Shown here one piece after another: positions 55,669 to 56,155 of a stretch of 56,155 nt of DNA. Within the stretch, counting starts at the first letter, position 1. The number at the start of each line of letters is the position of its first letter. Where the stretch lies: NCBI RefSeq assembly GCF_002068095.1, contig NZ_LWIG01000002.1, forward strand, positions 69,288 to 125,442. The letters are read 5' to 3'. The translations under genes and the position numbers were made by a program. The stretch comes from Bradyrhizobium sacchari. Its GTDB lineage: Bacteria > Pseudomonadota > Alphaproteobacteria > Rhizobiales > Xanthobacteraceae. Below the pieces are notes generated by a model. The model did not search any database, was not told the origin of the DNA, and worked only from the letters and a program-made list of their open reading frames with translations.

Positions 55669-56155
55669 ATGCAAGATCTCTGGCGCCTGTCGGCCGCCGA
55701 CCTCGCCACCCTCGTCAAGGCCAAAAAGGTGTCCGCCCGGGAGGCGGCAAAGGCTGGCCTCGACCGTCTGGATGCCGTCAATCCCGCCCTCAATGCCGTG
55801 ATCGACCACCGCCCGGAGGACGTGCTCAAGCAGGCTGATGCGGTCGATGCCGCCATCGCCCGGGGCGAGGACCCCGGCGTCCTCGCCGGCGTGCCCGTCA
55901 CCATCAAGGCCAATGTCGACCAGGAGGGCTTTGCCACCACCAACGGCCTGAAGCTGCAGCGCGACCTGATCGCGCGCGAGGACAATCCGGTGGTCGCCAA
56001 TTTCCGCAAGGCCGGCGCCATCCTGCTCGGCCGCACCAATTGCCCGGCCTTCTCCTATCGCTGGTTCACCACCAATCTGGTCCATGGCGACACCAAAAAT
56101 CCCCGCGATGCCTCGCTGACCCCGGGCGGCTCCTCCGGCGGCGCCGGCTCGGCGG
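55669..56155 (+). CDS. Amidase (amidase-signature family), 3' end outside window
   Basis: Starts MQDLWRLSAADLATLVKAKK at ATG 55669; about 162 codons are visible before the right edge. Amidase-signature residues are present: catalytic Lys K80 in GVPVTIKANVD, and the Ser-rich GGSSGG loop close to the edge. RTNCPAFSYRWFTTN and the AS fold start are typical of GatA-like amidases. Substrate not predictable. The nucleophile Ser lies beyond the window. Confidence 0.9.
   Translation, partial: MQDLWRLSAADLATLVKAKKVSAREAAKAGLDRLDAVNPALNAVIDHRPEDVLKQADAVDAAIARGEDPGVLAGVPVTIKANVDQEGFATTNGLKLQRDLIAREDNPVVANFRKAGAILLGRTNCPAFSYRWFTTNLVHGDTKNPRDASLTPGGSSGGAGSA

Overview
The window reads as chromosomal DNA of a Bradyrhizobium-like alphaproteobacterium (Hyphomicrobiales). 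Four things point there: high GC with strong G/C third positions, the gene content and its grouping (treS-maltokinase fusion, transaldolase-phosphoglucose isomerase fusion, short-form Gnd, pqqABCDE, Ku/LigD), GGAAC-type general-stress promoters, and scattered copies of a palindromic intergenic repeat typical of this group. Genus is inferred from recall of these features, not from a database search. No plasmid, phage or transposase gene, rRNA, tRNA or CRISPR array was seen.

Layout, left to right. 1-2.4 kb: 3' part of kdpD and complete kdpE (potassium sensing). 2.5-6.2 kb: divergent ku and ligD, a two-gene DNA end-joining system with a symmetric GGAAC promoter region between them. 6.3-7.0 kb: a DUF3309 micro-membrane protein and a PHA-granule-type protein. 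7.0-21.0 kb: a six-gene leftward operon glgE-treS/mak-glgB-glgX-treZ-treY, with divergent malQ and a GH15 glucoamylase-like gene (21.2-25.0 kb). 25.2-32.7 kb: a second leftward operon tal-pgi, gnd, zwf, pgl, gntK and a HAD phosphatase (pentose phosphate and 6-phosphogluconate metabolism). 33.7-38.5 kb: prkA-yeaH-spoVR behind a perfect GGAAC-N17-CGTT promoter. 38.7-44.6 kb: a small ArsR-controlled operon and several exported or membrane proteins, including an adenylate cyclase fused to a SUMF1 domain. 44.6-49.5 kb: a three-gene 2-oxoacid:ferredoxin oxidoreductase operon. 49.8-54.9 kb: pqqABCDE with a proline-iminopeptidase-like gene translationally coupled to pqqE. The window ends in an amidase gene cut by the edge.

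How it fits together: trehalose can be made from glycogen (GlgX/GlgB, TreY/TreZ) or interconverted with maltose (TreS), and the fused maltokinase can form maltose-1-phosphate. Released glucose units can enter the adjacent zwf-pgl-gnd-tal/pgi route for NADPH and pentoses. Together with end-joining repair and prkA-yeaH-spoVR this looks like a stress-physiology neighbourhood, partly under EcfG-type sigma factors. The most unusual single item is the GlgE homologue: its general-acid Glu is replaced by Lys at the exact expected spacing, and two residues of the maltose-1-phosphate contact segment are also lost, so the expected sink for maltose-1-phosphate may not work as annotated. Other items worth attention are the cyclase-SUMF1 receptor-like protein, the pqqE-linked peptidase and a palindromic repeat sitting inside the korA-korB operon.
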